Shown here one piece after another: positions 62,290-64,000 of a stretch of 64,000 bases of DNA (positions within the stretch are counted from its first letter, which is position 1; the number at the start of each line of letters is the position of its first letter). The notes beneath the pieces are model-generated. The model was not told the DNA's origin, did not search any database, and saw only the letters and a program-made list of their open reading frames with translations. The position numbers and the translations under genes were made by a program. The stretch lies in the NCBI GenBank assembly GCA_024734555.1, contig JANPWX010000028.1, positions 1,399,840 to 1,463,839 of the forward strand, given 5' to 3'. Source of the stretch: Trochalopteron elliotii. Lineage: Eukaryota; Chordata; Aves; Passeriformes; Leiothrichidae.

Positions 62290-62981
62290 TTTATTGAATT
62301 TAACAGTTCAGCTGAGTTTAGATGGAGTTTAGATGCAGTTTGTATAAAAAATTCTGTCAAGTCACGTAAACTGCAATCAAAAATAACTACAAAATAGTAA
62401 GAGACTTACTGAGATCATAAATTTCCTAACATGTAAAACTATACAGTATTTGTGCATGCTTGTTATTTGATTTCCTTCTGAAGAGCTGTTAAAAGGAGTC
62501 TGTTTGGTTTTTAAAATCTCAAGGTAGTCTATGAAATGTAATCATCGCATCTCAATTCTGATATACAAGATCAAAACTGGCACAGAGGAGCATAACATTT
62601 TTTTCCCGAAAAGTTGAGGCAGCTTTTGTTGAATGGCGTCTGCATCAGTAAACGTTTTATAAACTCTGGTGGCTTTGGATCATCAGAGAGAATCCTTTTT
62701 TTTTTTTTCTTTTGACATCTTGGAAAAAAATTTCCCACAAGTGCAGACAGGTAAGGAGGAAAGTAAGTAGCAGCTTGTTTCCTACACACAGCTGAACGCC
62801 CTGCTCAGCAGTCCAGTGTCTCAAAACAAAAATAACTTGACATCACAGGGAGGCATATCCCCCTCAAGTTACAAGCATGTCTGAGACTTTTCAGGGGAGA
62901 TGGAAGCAAGCACAAGGGTAAAGCATAAGTCTACTTTTCATGCATAGGTACTTTGCACTGCCCTGCATCTGGGGCATTCCA
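62290..62981 (-). other. Possible TPBG 3' untranslated region
   Basis: On the minus strand, downstream of the TPBG stop, AATAAA appears at 62290-62295 (TTTATT on the plus strand) and again at 62175-62180. Using the first would give a 3' UTR of about 0.7 kb. Its extent is inferred only from these signals. A T run at 62696-62709 lies inside. Confidence 0.4.
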
Positions 62982-63998
62982 TCAAACATCCGAGTTGGAG
63001 CTGAGGTTTGTTAACCTGGGGTCTGCATTGATCTCATATCTGTAGTGGTAGCCCTCCATGTGATCCCTACAGGCATCTCTGATGTTGTGCATCCACTTTT
63101 TGATTCCTTTTCGGTTCAAGTACAAAACTAGGAGGAATATGGCCCCAATAAGAGCCAAAACTATCCCCAGGAAGACATACGAAGTCTGTAGCTGGGAAGG
63201 CAGGTCAGTGGGCACGGAGCAGTTCAGGTCCGAACCACTGATCTTCAGCAGGGCTTTGCCCAACATCTTGTCAGGGGAGGCACAGGTCAGGGCTTCTTTG
63301 CCCTCCACCTGGTCGCTCTCCTTGAGCCAGGCCACCAGGTCCTCGATGGCACAGTCACAGACCCAAGCGTTGTGGCCCAGGACGACGTGCCGGAGAGCAG
63401 GCAGGCTGCGGAACTGGGCCAGGGTGCTGTTCCACAGCATGCCCAGGGAGTTGTTGCTGAGGTTGAGGCTCTGCAGCTGGCCCAGTCCCTGGAATGAGAC
63501 ATTTCGCAGCCCCACCAGGGAGTTGTTGCTGAGGTCCAGTTGCCGCAGGGCCGGCAGGGCAGTGAACATGCCGGCGGGCAGCAGCAGCAGCCCGTTGTCG
63601 GCCAGCTCCAGGCGGCTGAGGTTGCGCAGGGCCCCAGACTGCAGCAGGGCAGCCAGGCTGAGCAGGACGCCGTGGTCGCGCAGGGCCCCGCGGAGGGCCA
63701 GCTCCTCCAGCAGGCTGCCGCCCTCCCCGAAGGCCTGCGGGCTGAAGGAGAAGAGCGCGTTGCCGCTGAGGTCCAGCTGTCGCAGGGCGGGCAGGGCGAG
63801 GGAGCCGGCCTCCACGGTCCGCAGGTGGTTGCCACTGAGGTTGAGGGAAGCGAGGTCGGGCAGACGCTGGGCGGGGAAGGCGCCGGCCGGCAGGTCGGTC
63901 AGGGGGTTGCCGGTGATGAAGAGGCTGCGCACGTAGGGCGGCAGGTCGGGGGGGCACCGCCGTCAGGTTCCTGTTCACGCACTTACTCTTTGATAAAT
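62982..63998 (-). CDS. TPBG: Trophoblast glycoprotein (5T4), 5'-partial, one frame break
   Basis: TPBG is a single-pass leucine-rich-repeat membrane glycoprotein; the mammalian protein affects Wnt signalling, chemokine-receptor localisation and cell motility. The coding exon here encodes about 330 residues. In order: the last LRRNT cysteine (KCVNRNLT), LRRs (SLNLSGNHL, QLDLSGNAL, RLELADNGL, QLDLSNNSL, SLNLSNNSL), an LRRCT cap (CDCAIEDLVAWL to TCASP), a membrane span (SYVFLGIVLALIGAIFLLVL), then a tail from NRKGIKKW to the C-terminal PDZ-binding SDV. Several N-glycosylation sites are seen (NLS, NNS, NVS, NST, NCS). The signal peptide and most of LRRNT lie beyond the window. Seven G at 63948-63954 (plus) put upstream and downstream parts in different frames. 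The GTG at 63930-63932 is not a start. The stop is 62982-62984. Confidence 0.96.
63340..63965. other. CpG-rich region over the TPBG coding exon
   Basis: CpG dinucleotides and GC content are far higher than anywhere else in the window, from about 63340 to 63965. This is typical of GC-rich avian single-exon genes and 5' CpG islands. It also creates long antisense open frames that are not genes. Confidence 0.8.
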
Positions 63999-64000
63999 GG

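Noticed and set aside
63082..63936. 284-codon plus-strand open frame antisense to TPBG
   Set aside because: It mirrors the GC-rich TPBG exon, where stops are rare in all frames; Arg/Ser/Ala-rich composition and no motif.
63287..63978. Other minus-strand frames of 182 and 207 codons over TPBG
   Set aside because: Shifted readings of the same exon. Only the final bases of the second (63955-63978) are genuine TPBG frame, split off by the G-run indel.
1..64000. CRISPR arrays, rRNA, tRNA or bacterial-type operons
   Set aside because: No regularly spaced repeats or structured RNA genes were seen, and the window is eukaryotic nuclear DNA.

Overview
This window is almost certainly from a bird nuclear genome, most likely a songbird (passerine). 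The grounds are six CR1 LINE fragments ending in the avian CR1 tail (repeats of ATTCTATG), an avian-type endogenous retrovirus (ERV) and a related-looking solo LTR, low gene density in AT-rich DNA, and one clear vertebrate gene at the right edge. The bird call is firm; the passerine call is an inference from the look of the LTRs. Layout: about 62 kb of mostly non-coding DNA, then TPBG (trophoblast glycoprotein, 5T4) on the minus strand, running off the right edge. Its transmembrane segment and cytoplasmic tail with the terminal SDV are complete; its N-terminus lies outside. In mammals the region on the 3' side of TPBG, towards UBE3D, is a long gene-poor interval. The window fits that interval, but no second known gene is visible to prove the synteny. 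Left part (1-8.1 kb): no recognised gene, but five open segments on the minus strand (about 2.0, 3.0, 4.1, 5.3 and 6.7 kb) sit between good splice signals and read like protein. Two neighbouring pairs join in phase. They may belong to an undescribed spliced gene or be chance; this is the main lead that depends on outside data. ERV (8423-15263): a 6.8-kb provirus with two roughly 690-bp LTRs, a 5-bp target duplication (GAGGG), a lysine-tRNA-type primer binding site, a hydrophobic leader ORF, an open gag and a long pol, but no env. Pol carries 19 in-frame stops, 13 of them TAG, and G-to-A type changes at catalytic acidic residues, whereas gag and the leader are open. This looks like cytidine-deaminase (APOBEC/AID-type) DNA editing of the minus-strand cDNA. 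The provirus sits inside a CR1 copy whose 3' end was already partly duplicated. Middle (15.3-62 kb): intergenic DNA with CR1 fragments near 27.7, 31.8, 34.3, 47.8 and 50.9 kb, a solo LTR with its own 5-bp target duplication at 36942-37465, low-complexity tracts, and a few open frames flagged as unproven. Right end: a CpG-rich TPBG coding sequence with a one-base frame break in a run of seven G (plus strand), and an abrupt AT-rich stretch just upstream of the LRRNT cysteine, both possible assembly faults. The only functional protein gene supported is TPBG. The ERV is defective, because its protease, reverse transcriptase and integrase are all broken.
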